A stretch of 64,000 nucleotides of DNA, taken from NCBI RefSeq assembly GCF_001625575.1, contig NZ_AUXV01000003.1:124001-188000 (forward strand). The letters are read 5' to 3'. Of the stretch, positions 18,752 through 27,898 are shown in pieces. The position numbers were made by a program, and so were the translations under genes. Source of the DNA: Pseudoalteromonas luteoviolacea S2607. Its GTDB lineage: Bacteria; Pseudomonadota; Gammaproteobacteria; Enterobacterales; Alteromonadaceae. Positions within the stretch are counted from its first letter, which is position 1, and each line of letters begins with the position of its first letter. The notes beneath the pieces are model-generated. The model searched no databases. It was given only the letters and a program-made list of their open reading frames with translations, and was not told where the DNA came from.

Positions 18752-19800
18752 TGTCAAAATCGTTATTACCGAAGAACATAGCTGAATTAAAAGCATATAG
18801 CTCTGCCAAGAGCGAAAAGCTGACAGGAACAACATGGTTAAATGCCAATGAAAGCCCTTATGCAAAAGAATTTAAACTCAGCCTAAGCAATTTAAATAGA
18901 TACCCAGAGCCACAGCCAGAAAATGTCATCAATGCATATGCCAAGTACGCGCAACTAAATGCGGAGCAAGTACTAATGACTCGCGGCGCTGATGAAGGGA
19001 TAGAGCTTTTAATGCGCACTTACTGCGAGTCAGGCAAAGACAGCATAGCAATCTTTACACCTACATACGGCATGTACAAGGTGTCTGCGGATACGCAAAA
19101 TGTTGCAATTAACGAACTCAGTCAAAGCCTTCTGTTAAACGCTGATATAAGTGAAATTTGCGCGTCTATTGGCGGTGCCAAACTGGTGTTTATTTGTAAT
19201 CCAAACAACCCAACCGGTAGCCTAACACCTACAAGTAAAATTGCAGCTTTAGCTAAATCTTTATCTGGTAGAGCATTAGTTGTTGTAGATGAAGCTTATA
19301 TCGAGTTTTGTCCTGAGCAAAGTGCTGCCCCTTTGCTACAAGACTTCGAAAATATCGCTGTACTTAGAACACTATCGAAAGCGTTTGCGTTAGCGGGTCT
19401 TCGTACGGGTTTTTTACTCGCAAACACTAAGCTATTGGCGCCAGTCAGAAAAGTAATTGCCCCCTACCCTGTGTCTACGGCGGTGGCTATGATTGCGGAG
19501 CAAGCACTGAACACTGACTCGGTGACTCAAATGCGACGCCAAGTCTCGATTTTAAATCGTAACAAAGACAGTCTAAAAACATTGCTCAGTAACTCACCCA
19601 AAGTCACACAAATATTGAGCGGTGAAGGCAACTTCGTCACTTTGCAACTTAGTGATAGAAGCTTTATCGAAACCGCAATGCAACAAGGTACCATCATGCG
19701 CCCATTTTCTTTGTATGGTGAAGACAATTGGTTACGCATTTCCATTGGTAGTGAACAAGAACTAGAACAAGTCAGACTCTGGCTTGAGCAACCAGAGTAA
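18751..19800 (+). CDS. hisC: Histidinol-phosphate aminotransferase
   Basis: The 349-residue class I/II PLP aminotransferase converts imidazole-acetol phosphate and glutamate to histidinol phosphate. Visible motifs are the substrate-binding LNANESPY near residue 30, ICNPNNPTG, VVDEAYIEF and the PLP lysine in RTLSKAFALAGLRTG (Lys near residue 211). It overlaps the hisD stop by one base and is separated from hisB by 14 bp. Confidence 0.97.
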   Translation: MSKSLLPKNIAELKAYSSAKSEKLTGTTWLNANESPYAKEFKLSLSNLNRYPEPQPENVINAYAKYAQLNAEQVLMTRGADEGIELLMRTYCESGKDSIAIFTPTYGMYKVSADTQNVAINELSQSLLLNADISEICASIGGAKLVFICNPNNPTGSLTPTSKIAALAKSLSGRALVVVDEAYIEFCPEQSAAPLLQDFENIAVLRTLSKAFALAGLRTGFLLANTKLLAPVRKVIAPYPVSTAVAMIAEQALNTDSVTQMRRQVSILNRNKDSLKTLLSNSPKVTQILSGEGNFVTLQLSDRSFIETAMQQGTIMRPFSLYGEDNWLRISIGSEQELEQVRLWLEQPE

Positions 19801-19814
19801 ATTAAGGAAGTAAA

Positions 19815-20876
19815 ATGAGTACGCCCTATCTATTTATAGACCGAGATGGCACCTTGATTGAGGAGCCAGTGACAGATAAGCAAGTCGACAGTTTAGAAAA
19901 ATTAGCACTTCTACCTGATGTGATCCCTGCAATGCTTGCTTTACAAAATGCCGGTTACAAGTTAGTCATGGTGTCAAACCAAGATGGTCTTGGCACTGCT
20001 AGCTTTCCTGAGGAAGATTTTGCCGCACCACACAACATGATGATGGGTATATTTACCTCTCAGGGGATCAAATTTGATGAAGTCCTTATTTGCCCGCACT
20101 TCGACGAAGACGAATGTGACTGCCGTAAGCCTAAAACTGGTTTATTAACAAACCTCATGCGCTCTGGAAAAGTAGACTTATCACGCTCTTATGTCATTGG
20201 TGATCGTCAAACAGATATTGAGCTTGCCAAAAACTTATGCATAGAGGGCATTTTGTACGAGCACAATTGGCCGCAAATTGTTACCAAGCTTACGACTCAA
20301 AATCGCGAAGCAAAGATAGTCAGAAATACCAAAGAAACCCAAATATCTGTCGCCGCTAACTTAGATCAAAGTGCTAACGGTGAAATTAGTACGGGACTTG
20401 GCTTTTTTGACCACATGCTTGACCAAATCCGAACACACGCCAACATTGGCTTAGAAGTTAAAGCCAGCGGCGACCTACACATAGATGAACACCACCTTGT
20501 AGAAGATGTTGGTATTGCGCTTGGACAGGTTATAAAGCAATCGCTTGGCAGCAAATCTCAAATAGCTCGGTATGGCTTTGCCCTACCAATGGATGAATGC
20601 AAAGCAGAGTGTCAGCTCGACTTGTCAGGTCGTGCGTCTTTTGTATTAAACGCAAACTTTAGCAGAGACATGGTGGGTGACTTAGATGTACAAATGGTCG
20701 AGCACTTTTTTAAATCACTCGCTGATAATGCTCAGGTAAGCTTGATTTTAAGTGTCTCTGAAGGGAATTGCCACCACCAAGTTGAAGGTCTATTCAAAGC
20801 TTTTTCACGAGCACTCAGAATGGCAATAGCCAAAGATGCAACGCAACAAACAGCAAGCTCTAAGGGGTGTTTATGA
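19815..20876 (+). CDS. hisB: Bifunctional histidinol-phosphatase / imidazoleglycerol-phosphate dehydratase
   Basis: The 353-residue protein is a fusion. Residues 1 to about 165 are a HAD phosphatase (FIDRDGTLIEEP nucleophile loop, VSNQDGLG, zinc-binding CPHFDEDECDCRKPKTG). Residues about 170-353 are IGP dehydratase, with paired metal-binding motifs FFDHMLDQ-x-H and HLVEDVGI-LGQ and the later DLDVQMVEHFFKS. The fusion is typical of gammaproteobacteria. An AAGGAAG ribosome site precedes ATG 19815. The stop overlaps the hisH start (ATGA). Confidence 0.97.
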   Translation: MSTPYLFIDRDGTLIEEPVTDKQVDSLEKLALLPDVIPAMLALQNAGYKLVMVSNQDGLGTASFPEEDFAAPHNMMMGIFTSQGIKFDEVLICPHFDEDECDCRKPKTGLLTNLMRSGKVDLSRSYVIGDRQTDIELAKNLCIEGILYEHNWPQIVTKLTTQNREAKIVRNTKETQISVAANLDQSANGEISTGLGFFDHMLDQIRTHANIGLEVKASGDLHIDEHHLVEDVGIALGQVIKQSLGSKSQIARYGFALPMDECKAECQLDLSGRASFVLNANFSRDMVGDLDVQMVEHFFKSLADNAQVSLILSVSEGNCHHQVEGLFKAFSRALRMAIAKDATQQTASSKGCL

Positions 20877-21463
20877 TAGCCATTATTAATACCGGCTGTG
20901 CAAATATTAATTCGGTGAGGTTTGCATTTGAACGCCTAGGCGTCACCCCTGAGATTATCTCAGACCCCTCCCAATTAAGCAGCTTTGATCGCGCAATATT
21001 ACCTGGAGTTGGCCACGCAAATGTCGCGATGAGACGCTTGGTAGAACAAGGTTGGCAAGACGCAATCGCACAATATGAGAGACCGTTGATGGGTATATGC
21101 CTAGGTATGCAGCTGTTATGTGAATATAGTGCAGAAGGCGAAATTGAAGGGCTGGGGATGGTCAGCGGGCAGGTTACGCAATTGCAAACGGGTAAACTCA
21201 CTAGCCCGCATATGGGGTGGAATACGATTAAAACTGTTAAACCGCACCCTTTAACTTCAGGTATTGATGCTGATGATCAAGTCTACTTTGTTCACAGCTT
21301 TGCACATACCGTCAATAGCGCGACCTTGGCACAGTGTGAGTATGGTCAACCCTTCTCAGCCATTGTTGCCAGAGACAATTATGCAGGTATGCAATTTCAC
21401 CCAGAAAAGAGCGCCAAAGTGGGTGAAAAACTATTAAATAATTTCATGCAATGGCAAGTTTAA
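20873..21463 (+). CDS. hisH: Imidazole glycerol phosphate synthase glutaminase subunit
   Basis: The 196-residue class I glutamine amidotransferase supplies ammonia to HisF. The nucleophile sits in GICLGMQ (Cys near residue 77), and the His/Glu of the triad in MQFHPEKS near the C-terminus. The start is ATG 20873, which overlaps the hisB stop as ATGA; the upstream in-frame ATG at 20867 lies inside hisB and is less likely. Confidence 0.96.
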   Translation: MIAIINTGCANINSVRFAFERLGVTPEIISDPSQLSSFDRAILPGVGHANVAMRRLVEQGWQDAIAQYERPLMGICLGMQLLCEYSAEGEIEGLGMVSGQVTQLQTGKLTSPHMGWNTIKTVKPHPLTSGIDADDQVYFVHSFAHTVNSATLAQCEYGQPFSAIVARDNYAGMQFHPEKSAKVGEKLLNNFMQWQV

Positions 21464-21475
21464 TAAGGATAAAAA

Positions 21476-22210
21476 ATGATTATTCCGGCTTTAGATGTTT
21501 TAGATAGTCAAATCGTCCGTCTTTACCAAGGCAAATATGATACGGCTCAGTTTTACCCTTTTGACTTGCAAACTCGGCTCCATGAGTACCAAGCGTCTGG
21601 TGCAATAAAGCTTCACCTTGTTGACCTAGAAGGCGCAAGAGATCCAAACAAAAAGCAATGGCTACAAATACAAGGAGCAACAAGCCAGTTGAACACGCCA
21701 TATCAAGTAGGCGGCGGCATTCGCTCCTATGAAGATATAAAACAATGGCTAAAAGCCGGCGCAGGACAAGTTGTCATTGGTTCATTAGCGGTTGATCAAA
21801 AAGAACAACTCGCACAATGGATCGAAGAGTTTGGACCAGAGCGATTCGTTATTGCACTAGATGTCAACAAGACCGAAAACGGCTGGTCCGTTGCGACTCA
21901 CGGCTGGTTAAGTGACTCTGAAGTTTCTCTATTCGAACTAGTTGACTTTTATATACAAATTGGGGTTTATGACTTTTTGTGCACGGACATCAGCAAAGAC
22001 GGCACTATGACAGGACCTTCCTTTGAGCTTTACGAGCAAATTGTTCAATATAATCCGGCAGCAAAGGTTCAAGCTTCAGGTGGCGTAAGCTCGTTGCAAG
22101 ACATTCAACGTCTAGTCAAAATCGGGGTGAGCGGCATTATTTTAGGTAAATCATTATTAGACGGTGCTTTTACTGTTGAGGAGGCCATCGCATGTTATCG
22201 AAGCGAATAA
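21476..22210 (+). CDS. hisA: ProFAR isomerase (HisA)
   Basis: The 244-residue TIM-barrel enzyme catalyses the Amadori isomerisation of ProFAR. It begins [19 protein letters not shown] with catalytic Asp8, and has the [11 protein letters not shown] and [11 protein letters not shown] half-barrel repeats and the DISKDGTM segment holding the second catalytic Asp. An ATAAGGATAA ribosome site precedes it. The hisF start lies 19 bp inside its 3' end. Confidence 0.96.
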   Translation: MIIPALDVLDSQIVRLYQGKYDTAQFYPFDLQTRLHEYQASGAIKLHLVDLEGARDPNKKQWLQIQGATSQLNTPYQVGGGIRSYEDIKQWLKAGAGQVVIGSLAVDQKEQLAQWIEEFGPERFVIALDVNKTENGWSVATHGWLSDSEVSLFELVDFYIQIGVYDFLCTDISKDGTMTGPSFELYEQIVQYNPAAKVQASGGVSSLQDIQRLVKIGVSGIILGKSLLDGAFTVEEAIACYRSE

Positions 22211-22971
22211 TTCCCTGTTTAGACGTAAAAAATGGCCAAGTCGTCAAGGGCGTGAAGTTTAAGCAACACGAAGTGGTAGGCGACATAATCGAGCTCGCTA
22301 AACTATATAGTGAGCAAGGCGCTGATGAGTTGGTATTTTATGAAATTAGCGCGAGTGTCGAAAAAAGACTGCTTGATTTAAATTGGGTAAGAGATATTGC
22401 AAGAAATATTGATATTCCGTTTTGTGTCGCTGGTGGAATCAAGTCTGTTGAAGATGCTGCAAAAGTACTTGAGCAAGGCGCTGATAAAATTTCAATTAAT
22501 AGTCCGGCTATCGCGCGCCCTGAGCTTATAAAAGAGTTACATGATGAGTTTGGGAAGCAATGTGTTGTGGTAGGCATTGACAGCTTTTATGATGAAAAAA
22601 GCGGTGAATATTTAGTTTATCAACTAACCGGAGATCCAAATGCATCGAGTCAAACTCGATACAAAACACAGGAGTGGGTAACTAAAGTACAAGAGCTGGG
22701 TGCCGGTGAAATTGTGTTGAACTGTATGAATCAAGATGGCGTACGCAAAGGCTATGATTTAAATCAGTTACAAGAAATGAGAGCACTGTGTGACATTCCT
22801 CTTATCGCGTCGGGTGGAGCCGGCAAAATAGAGGACTTTGCCGCGGTTTTCAATCAAGCAAATGTAGATGGCGCACTTGCCGCTAGTGTGTTTCACAAGC
22901 AAGTAATTCAGATACCAACACTCAAACAGTATTTAGCAAATAATAAGGTAGCGACAAGACTATGCAGCTAA
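22192..22971 (+). CDS. hisF: Imidazole glycerol phosphate synthase cyclase subunit
   Basis: The 259-residue TIM barrel cyclises PRFAR with ammonia from HisH to yield imidazole glycerol phosphate and AICAR. The catalytic Asp11 lies in [15 protein letters not shown], the second in VVGIDSFYD (near residue 130), and the conserved [14 protein letters not shown] block follows. It overlaps hisA by 19 bp and hisI by 10 bp, consistent with translational coupling. Confidence 0.97.
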   Translation: MLSKRIIPCLDVKNGQVVKGVKFKQHEVVGDIIELAKLYSEQGADELVFYEISASVEKRLLDLNWVRDIARNIDIPFCVAGGIKSVEDAAKVLEQGADKISINSPAIARPELIKELHDEFGKQCVVVGIDSFYDEKSGEYLVYQLTGDPNASSQTRYKTQEWVTKVQELGAGEIVLNCMNQDGVRKGYDLNQLQEMRALCDIPLIASGGAGKIEDFAAVFNQANVDGALAASVFHKQVIQIPTLKQYLANNKVATRLCS

Positions 22972-23573
22972 CACCATCAAATATTGACTCAGTCGATTTC
23001 GAAAAAGCGGAACTCATTCCCGCAATCGTACAGGACTACGCCTCTGGTGTGATTCTAATGCAAGGTTTTATGAATAAAGAGGCATTACAGACCACCTTCG
23101 AAAAAGGGCTCGTTACCTTCTATTCCCGCTCTAAATCTAGGCTTTGGACAAAGGGGGAGTCATCTAACAATGTATTGACCCTTGTTGAAGCCCATACAGA
23201 TTGTGACTTTGATAGTATTCTTTTGTTGGCGACGCCAGCTGGGCCAACTTGCCACTTAGGCACGCAAAGTTGCTTTGCGGATGCTAAACCAGAGCTAGCA
23301 TTTTTGGGCACACTCGAAAAGGTCATATCAGAACGGAAAAACGCAGACCCTAGCGAAAGTTATACAGCTTCGCTGTTTGCAAAAGATTTGAGTCGCAGCT
23401 GTCAAAAAGTCGGTGAAGAAGGCGTTGAAGTTGCGCTGGCCGCTATGAAACATGACAAAGAGGAATTACTTAACGAGTCTGCGGATTTAATTTACCACTT
23501 GTTAGTACTTTTACAACGTAGTGAGATCAGTTTGTCGCAAGTTGTCGATACATTGGCCAAAAGGCACCAATAA
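22962..23573 (+). CDS. hisI: Bifunctional phosphoribosyl-AMP cyclohydrolase / phosphoribosyl-ATP pyrophosphatase
   Basis: The 203-residue fusion (HisIE) carries out steps two and three. The cyclohydrolase half (residues 1 to about 110) shows [25 protein letters not shown], and the zinc/magnesium site HTDCDFDS...[10 protein letters not shown]. The pyrophosphatase half (about 115-203) has the MazG-like [10 protein letters not shown] and [13 protein letters not shown] helices. It is the last gene of the his operon; a separate lipoprotein gene follows 58 bp later. Confidence 0.97.
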   Translation: MQLTPSNIDSVDFEKAELIPAIVQDYASGVILMQGFMNKEALQTTFEKGLVTFYSRSKSRLWTKGESSNNVLTLVEAHTDCDFDSILLLATPAGPTCHLGTQSCFADAKPELAFLGTLEKVISERKNADPSESYTASLFAKDLSRSCQKVGEEGVEVALAAMKHDKEELLNESADLIYHLLVLLQRSEISLSQVVDTLAKRHQ

Positions 23574-23631
23574 TCTACCTCAGAAGAAATGACCATGGTA
23601 TGCTTAGGGAAAATTCGAAAAGGAAGCTGCC

Positions 23632-24129
23632 ATGGTTTTTCGCCATCTAATATACTCTCTTGGCTTTATTGCACTGACTGCCTGCAATTCGCTACCAAGT
23701 AACGTTCAGAAAAAAGTTGAAAATATGACTGATTGTGAGAAAGTCAACGCCCTCATCTCTGGCGCTGATGACGGTTTTGCAATTTTAAAAGGCAGTGAGA
23801 TCAATGGCAAGTTGATGAAGAGTTGGCAACCTAAAGCACATTTACTCAAAAATAGCTGCCAAATAAATTTATACACCAGTGGAAACACGGCCTATGAATG
23901 TAATAAAGCATTTGCAGGGAAAACCGAAGCATTAGTCAGATTTGAGCAAGTGAATGAGCAGCTTAAAACTTGTTTAAGTGCTGACTGGACTGAAAAACAA
24001 CATTATGGTGATGATACCAGCCGTTCAACTTTTACCAGCGAGCATTCTGAGACAAAAGTTGCAGTGAATTTTGGTAGCACGCTAGATAAGAAAAAACCTT
24101 GGGCTGTCAGTTTGGAAATTGTTAAGTAG
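23632..24129 (+). CDS. Putative lipoprotein of unknown function
   Basis: The 165-residue protein has a lipoprotein signal (lipobox LTAC, Cys18), with AAAAGGAAG upstream of ATG 23632. The mature part contains four further Cys and no domain I recognise. It is followed by a glycosyltransferase gene starting 1 bp after its stop, so the two are probably co-transcribed. It may also receive read-through from the his operon, as I see no strong terminator at 23574-23631. Confidence 0.8.
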   Translation: MVFRHLIYSLGFIALTACNSLPSNVQKKVENMTDCEKVNALISGADDGFAILKGSEINGKLMKSWQPKAHLLKNSCQINLYTSGNTAYECNKAFAGKTEALVRFEQVNEQLKTCLSADWTEKQHYGDDTSRSTFTSEHSETKVAVNFGSTLDKKKPWAVSLEIVK

Positions 24130-24130
24130 T

Positions 24131-24895
24131 ATGAGCACACAACCTCCTATATTTTTAATAAACCTTGATCAAAGCGAAGATCGTCTTGAGAAAAGCGCCA
24201 AGCGATTAGCAGAACAAAACATTACTTTCGAAAGAATTTCTGGCGTATATGGCAAATCGCTCCCCGACTCTGAAATTAACAAGCATTATAACGCTCAGCT
24301 TAATCGTGAACGCTTCTATAGAGAGCTTGGTAAAGGCGAAATTGGTTGTTACTACAGTCATAGAAAAGCGTGGCAAACGATTGTTGATAGGCAGCTTGAC
24401 TATGCAATTGTTTTAGAAGATGACTTTAGAATTGTCGGAGATTTGAAGCGTGTGTTTTACACACTACAAACACTAAAATTTGACTGGCAATTGATAAAAT
24501 TAGCAGCTTATGAAAACCGAGAAAGGCCAATAGAGTTTAGCCACCCTTTGAACTCAGAATTTAGTCTCGTTGTACATAAAAAAGCAATGACTGGATGCTG
24601 TGCTCAAGCAATCACTTTAGAGGGTGCCAAGGCTTTACTTAAAGCAACAGATCAGTTTGGTCGACCTGTTGACACCGATATTCAGCACATTTGGGAAACG
24701 AAAGTCCCTGTTTACTCAATGATGCCATACTACATTGAACAAGACTTAGAGTTTGAAAGCGATATCGCAGCAGCCACAGGCAAATCAAAAATTAAAAAAC
24801 GCTTTTGGCAAAGGAAAAAACTGCAGATTTGCGAAAAGATACAAAATAAAAAGCATACAAAACAAGTTATCACCGAACTTAAAAAAGCACTCTAA
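24131..24895 (+). CDS. Glycosyltransferase family 25 protein
   Basis: The 254-residue protein belongs to the GT25 (LPS biosynthesis/Lex2B-like) family: IFLINLDQSEDRLEKS at the N-terminus, GEIGCYYSHRKAW near residue 80 and the acidic VLEDDFRI motif near residue 103 that coordinates the nucleotide-sugar metal. Such enzymes usually transfer galactose or related sugars to lipooligosaccharide in the cytoplasm. The basic C-terminal tail (KIKKRFWQRKK) could bind the membrane. The start at ATG 24131 follows the lipoprotein stop by 1 bp; an upstream in-frame TTG lies within the preceding gene. No other surface-polysaccharide genes are nearby. Confidence 0.88.
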   Translation: MSTQPPIFLINLDQSEDRLEKSAKRLAEQNITFERISGVYGKSLPDSEINKHYNAQLNRERFYRELGKGEIGCYYSHRKAWQTIVDRQLDYAIVLEDDFRIVGDLKRVFYTLQTLKFDWQLIKLAAYENRERPIEFSHPLNSEFSLVVHKKAMTGCCAQAITLEGAKALLKATDQFGRPVDTDIQHIWETKVPVYSMMPYYIEQDLEFESDIAAATGKSKIKKRFWQRKKLQICEKIQNKKHTKQVITELKKAL

Positions 24896-24909
24896 CTGGA
24901 GTGCTTTTT
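24882..24909 (+). terminator. Rho-independent terminator overlapping the GT25 gene end
   Basis: GCACTC (24887-24892) pairs with GAGTGC (24899-24904), extended by AAAAA/TTTTT. The stem includes the last codons and the stop of the gene. Confidence 0.85.
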
Positions 24910-25317
24910 CTTTTCTCACTCTCACCCCTAACAGCTTTCAGGTAAGCTGGTATATTGGCATAGCCCATAAACCGCACTGTTCGTGTCTTAACTAAACTCA
25001 GACAAACCGGTAATCTAGCCTGATAGCGTGTTAACCTTTGTTAACGCCTTATTCAAGCGGCTTTTTAGTTATAAATAATAACCCTATAATAATCAAAAGG
25101 TTCTGTAATAAGTTGTTTAAATACACAAGTATACTAATATTTTTATGTGCCTGAGTGTAATTCAACCAATTTTTGACTTTTTTTCAATTATTGTAACTTT
25201 ATGCTTAATTTAGTGTAGTTTTAATGGCATAGTGACGTCACTAAAGTAGGTATTTCATACATTTATTTTAGCGACCTACTGGATATAAAAAGAAACAAGT
25301 GCATAAGGGAGAACATA
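24910..25317. other. 408-bp intergenic region upstream of the DUF1232 gene
   Basis: AT-rich and without a convincing frame. It holds paired GTTAAC hexamers (25030-25035 and 25040-25045), a perfect 14-bp palindrome (25230-25243) and an AGTAGGT/ACCTACT inverted repeat (25245-25251 and 25274-25280). A GGGAG ribosome site precedes ATG 25318. Confidence 0.5.
25230..25243. promoter_or_regulatory. 14-bp perfect palindrome, candidate operator
   Basis: TAGTGACGTCACTA is fully palindromic and lies 75 bp before the DUF1232 start, next to a spaced AGTAGGT/ACCTACT repeat. The shape suits a dimeric regulator. The protein that binds it is unknown. Confidence 0.4.
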
Positions 25318-25869
25318 ATGTCCATCCAAGTAAACTTTGAATTAACCGATATCGATTTAGAACACTTTCGCTCAATGATGCAATCTGCTATCGAGCGTAG
25401 CACCCACTTAAGTGATGAAGAAATCATCAATAAAGCGCGTGAATTGGTTGATCAAATGGAAGGAACAAACGTTCCTGAATTCGTTCGTACGCGTATGATG
25501 TCTCTATCAGCACTTATCGATGCGGTTCAAGACGAAGAATGGCAAATGCCAGAAGATGAAAAGAAAGAGATTATGTTGTCTCTAGCTTATTTTGGCGAAC
25601 CAGAAGACATTGTTCCAGATAACGTACCTGTCCTTGGTTATATTGACGATGCAATTATGATTGAGCTTGTGCTGCAGGATTTATCCCTAGATTTAAAAGC
25701 ATATAGAGAATTTTGTGGTTTCAGGGCAACCGAAGAAGCTAGGCGTGGTGAGCACGCAAAGGTCAACAGAGAGAGCTGGTTGGCGAGTACTCGTGCGCAG
25801 ATCCGCTCTTCAATGCGCCGCAATAGATCAGGTGCTAAAAGTTCACGTTTCTTCTCACGAATTATGTAA
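25318..25869 (+). CDS. DUF1232 (YkvA-like) protein
   Basis: The 183-residue protein contains the short DUF1232 motif (PDNVPVLGYIDDAIMIELV, about residues 100-118), which is hydrophobic and usually membrane-associated. The N-terminal 90 residues are acidic and helical. The C-terminal 45 residues are strongly basic and Arg/Ser-rich, a possible nucleic-acid or membrane contact. Its function is unknown in the family. Unusually long upstream sequence with palindromes suggests regulated expression. It converges on the M61 peptidase gene with a shared terminator. Confidence 0.85.
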   Translation: MSIQVNFELTDIDLEHFRSMMQSAIERSTHLSDEEIINKARELVDQMEGTNVPEFVRTRMMSLSALIDAVQDEEWQMPEDEKKEIMLSLAYFGEPEDIVPDNVPVLGYIDDAIMIELVLQDLSLDLKAYREFCGFRATEEARRGEHAKVNRESWLASTRAQIRSSMRRNRSGAKSSRFFSRIM

Positions 25870-25910
25870 TGTGAGTGGTCAATCTATGCAAGTCGAAACT
25901 TGTTAAACAA

Positions 25911-25936
25911 AAAAGGGCGCTTTTAGCGCCCTTTTT
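25911..25936. terminator. Bidirectional rho-independent terminator
   Basis: AAAAGGGCGC (25911-25920), loop TTTTA and GCGCCCTTTTT (25926-25936) give a GC stem flanked by A and T runs, serving both convergent genes. Confidence 0.92.
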
Positions 25937-25940
25937 GACT

Positions 25941-27722
25941 TTATTTACTAGCGTTTGGGTGCTCAACACCGGTCCAAGCTCGATATAGCTTCGCTTGCCT
26001 TTTTGAAGGTGCTTTTAATGCTCTTATTACCTTACTGCGGTTATACCCTTTGCCAAGTTTAAGTTCTACTGACATGAGCTTATGTCGACGGATAAAGTCT
26101 ACCGTCACGACGTCTTCAGCTTTAAACATGGACAGTGTTGTCGCCATGTCCTTTCTAACTTGATGCTTATTGATAGCAACAATTTTGTCTCCAGCCGTCA
26201 AGCCAGCAGCCCATGCATTTCCTTCTCGCGCGACATGGGTTAATTCGAGAAGTTGGCCTGCACTTTTCGATGTACCATCAAATTTAGCCACTTCAGTAGT
26301 GCCTGCCGGATACACGTATTCAAGGCCTACTTTATTAAAAAGACTGTCAAAATCTAAAATCGCTGGGCCATCTACGTATTCAGACCACCACTTTGAATAA
26401 TCGCGTCCACTGATTTCTTTTAGGATACGTTTCACATCATCTGTATCAAAAGACTTGGGTAATTTGTGTTGTTTATAAAGTTCTGCGTGTACGTCACGAT
26501 AACTTACTTCGCCGTTACTTTTATCAATTAGATCAATGTCCAAAGCCATTGACACAAGCGCGCCTTCAGAATAGATATTCGTGCTATAGTTTTTGCCATG
26601 GTCTCCACCTTGATTGATCCATTTATCAAAGCTGGTATGGGCAACTGACTGTACTTTTCGCCCAGGCGTTTGCATATGGCGATTTACGGTTCTCGTTAAT
26701 CCTTGGTAAAACTCTTGATTGGTCGTTATTCCTGCACTTAGTAATAGGTAATCCTCTAAATAGCTTGTTGACCCTTCAACCAACCATAACAACTCTGAAT
26801 AATTGATGGCCACATAATCGTATGGAACAAGACCAGATGGACGGTAATTTTTGACATTCCATGTGTGAATAAACTCGTGTGCAGCAGTTGAAATAAACCC
26901 AAGGTAATCGCTTCTTGAACCAAAACGGTCACGGTGGCGCTGAATAATTGTCGAATTCAAATGCTCTGTCGCACCTCGAGCACCGCTTGTTGCATGGACC
27001 ATGAACACGTATCTATCGTAAGGGTAATCATGCCAAATTAAACTTCCTGTTTTCACGAGCTTTTTTAGATCTGCCAACATCAAATCGACATCGTAGTTAC
27101 CCTCCCCCCAAATCACTAATTCGTAGTTACGTCCGTCGACCGAAAACTGATGAAGCTCGTTAATACCAGTTTCAATTGGAGAGTCTAACAGAATGTCATA
27201 ATTGTCAGCTTTAAAACTATGCTTTGAATCAGCAAAGTGCATACCTGAAACAGAGCGCCATTGCTTCGGCACATCCAATTCTACCGTTATAGGCTCTTGT
27301 CTAAATGAATCGCTGAACATAAAAAAGCCAGATGCATCAATGAATGCATGCGTGTCGTCAATATGCCGAGAGCGCATAGCCAATTCATTTGCATACACTT
27401 GGTAAGACACAGAAATTTCTGTCGGTTTGTCTAAATGTACACGCCACGTGTTTTTATCTATTTTATTCCATTTCAGTGCGTTACCTTGCTTGTCCTGCGC
27501 GTCAAAAAAACGGATCCCGTTGGCCATATCTAAAATTTCATAACGACCAGTTCGCCAATCAGGTAGCTGAATATCTAAATGGGCCTGTGCTGATTTAGGA
27601 AAAGTGATGTCTACATCCCCAAGGTGATGCTCGGGCTCAGAAATTGACAAACGGTACTGAACATCTGCAAATGAAAAATGACTCGCCAAAGCTAAAGTCA
27701 GTAGGGAAAGTTTTGTTTTCAT
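25941..27722 (-). CDS. M61-family glycyl aminopeptidase-like metallopeptidase with PDZ domain
   Basis: The start at ATG 27722 gives a clean Sec signal peptide (MKTKLSLLTLALASHFSFA); the frame extends further upstream but that part is not protein-like. The 593-residue exported protein has the M61 N-terminal beta domain, the zinc motif HEFIHTWNVKNYRPSG (HExxH, near residue 280) and the downstream Glu ligand in LWLVEGSTSYLEDYLL. A C-terminal PDZ domain (GNAWAAGLTAGDKIVAINKH) completes the usual family layout. It probably removes N-terminal Gly/Ala from peptides in the periplasm. It is a single gene ending in a shared terminator. Confidence 0.93.
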   Translation of the reverse strand: MKTKLSLLTLALASHFSFADVQYRLSISEPEHHLGDVDITFPKSAQAHLDIQLPDWRTGRYEILDMANGIRFFDAQDKQGNALKWNKIDKNTWRVHLDKPTEISVSYQVYANELAMRSRHIDDTHAFIDASGFFMFSDSFRQEPITVELDVPKQWRSVSGMHFADSKHSFKADNYDILLDSPIETGINELHQFSVDGRNYELVIWGEGNYDVDLMLADLKKLVKTGSLIWHDYPYDRYVFMVHATSGARGATEHLNSTIIQRHRDRFGSRSDYLGFISTAAHEFIHTWNVKNYRPSGLVPYDYVAINYSELLWLVEGSTSYLEDYLLLSAGITTNQEFYQGLTRTVNRHMQTPGRKVQSVAHTSFDKWINQGGDHGKNYSTNIYSEGALVSMALDIDLIDKSNGEVSYRDVHAELYKQHKLPKSFDTDDVKRILKEISGRDYSKWWSEYVDGPAILDFDSLFNKVGLEYVYPAGTTEVAKFDGTSKSAGQLLELTHVAREGNAWAAGLTAGDKIVAINKHQVRKDMATTLSMFKAEDVVTVDFIRRHKLMSVELKLGKGYNRSKVIRALKAPSKRQAKLYRAWTGVEHPNASK

Positions 27723-27898
27723 ATTTATTAAAAATCCATGAGTTTTCTTAAAATTAGCAAAACTGGGAGCGCGAACGCCATTAAAAACGTTGAACCAACA
27801 CAATAAAAAGCCAGACTGTAAAATAATTTCTTCCACATTTTTCAGTAATTTGTTGTAAACTTGCTAGTGATATAGTTAAAAAAAGATGTTGGACTTTT

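Noticed and set aside
24753..24995. 80-residue frame overlapping the end of GT25 and its terminator
   Set aside because: It reads through the rho-independent terminator and has no ribosome site; a frame shadow.
25030..25045. Paired GTTAAC hexamers as a protein-binding site
   Set aside because: Short AT-rich self-complementary hexamers are common in such DNA; evidence too thin for a separate feature.
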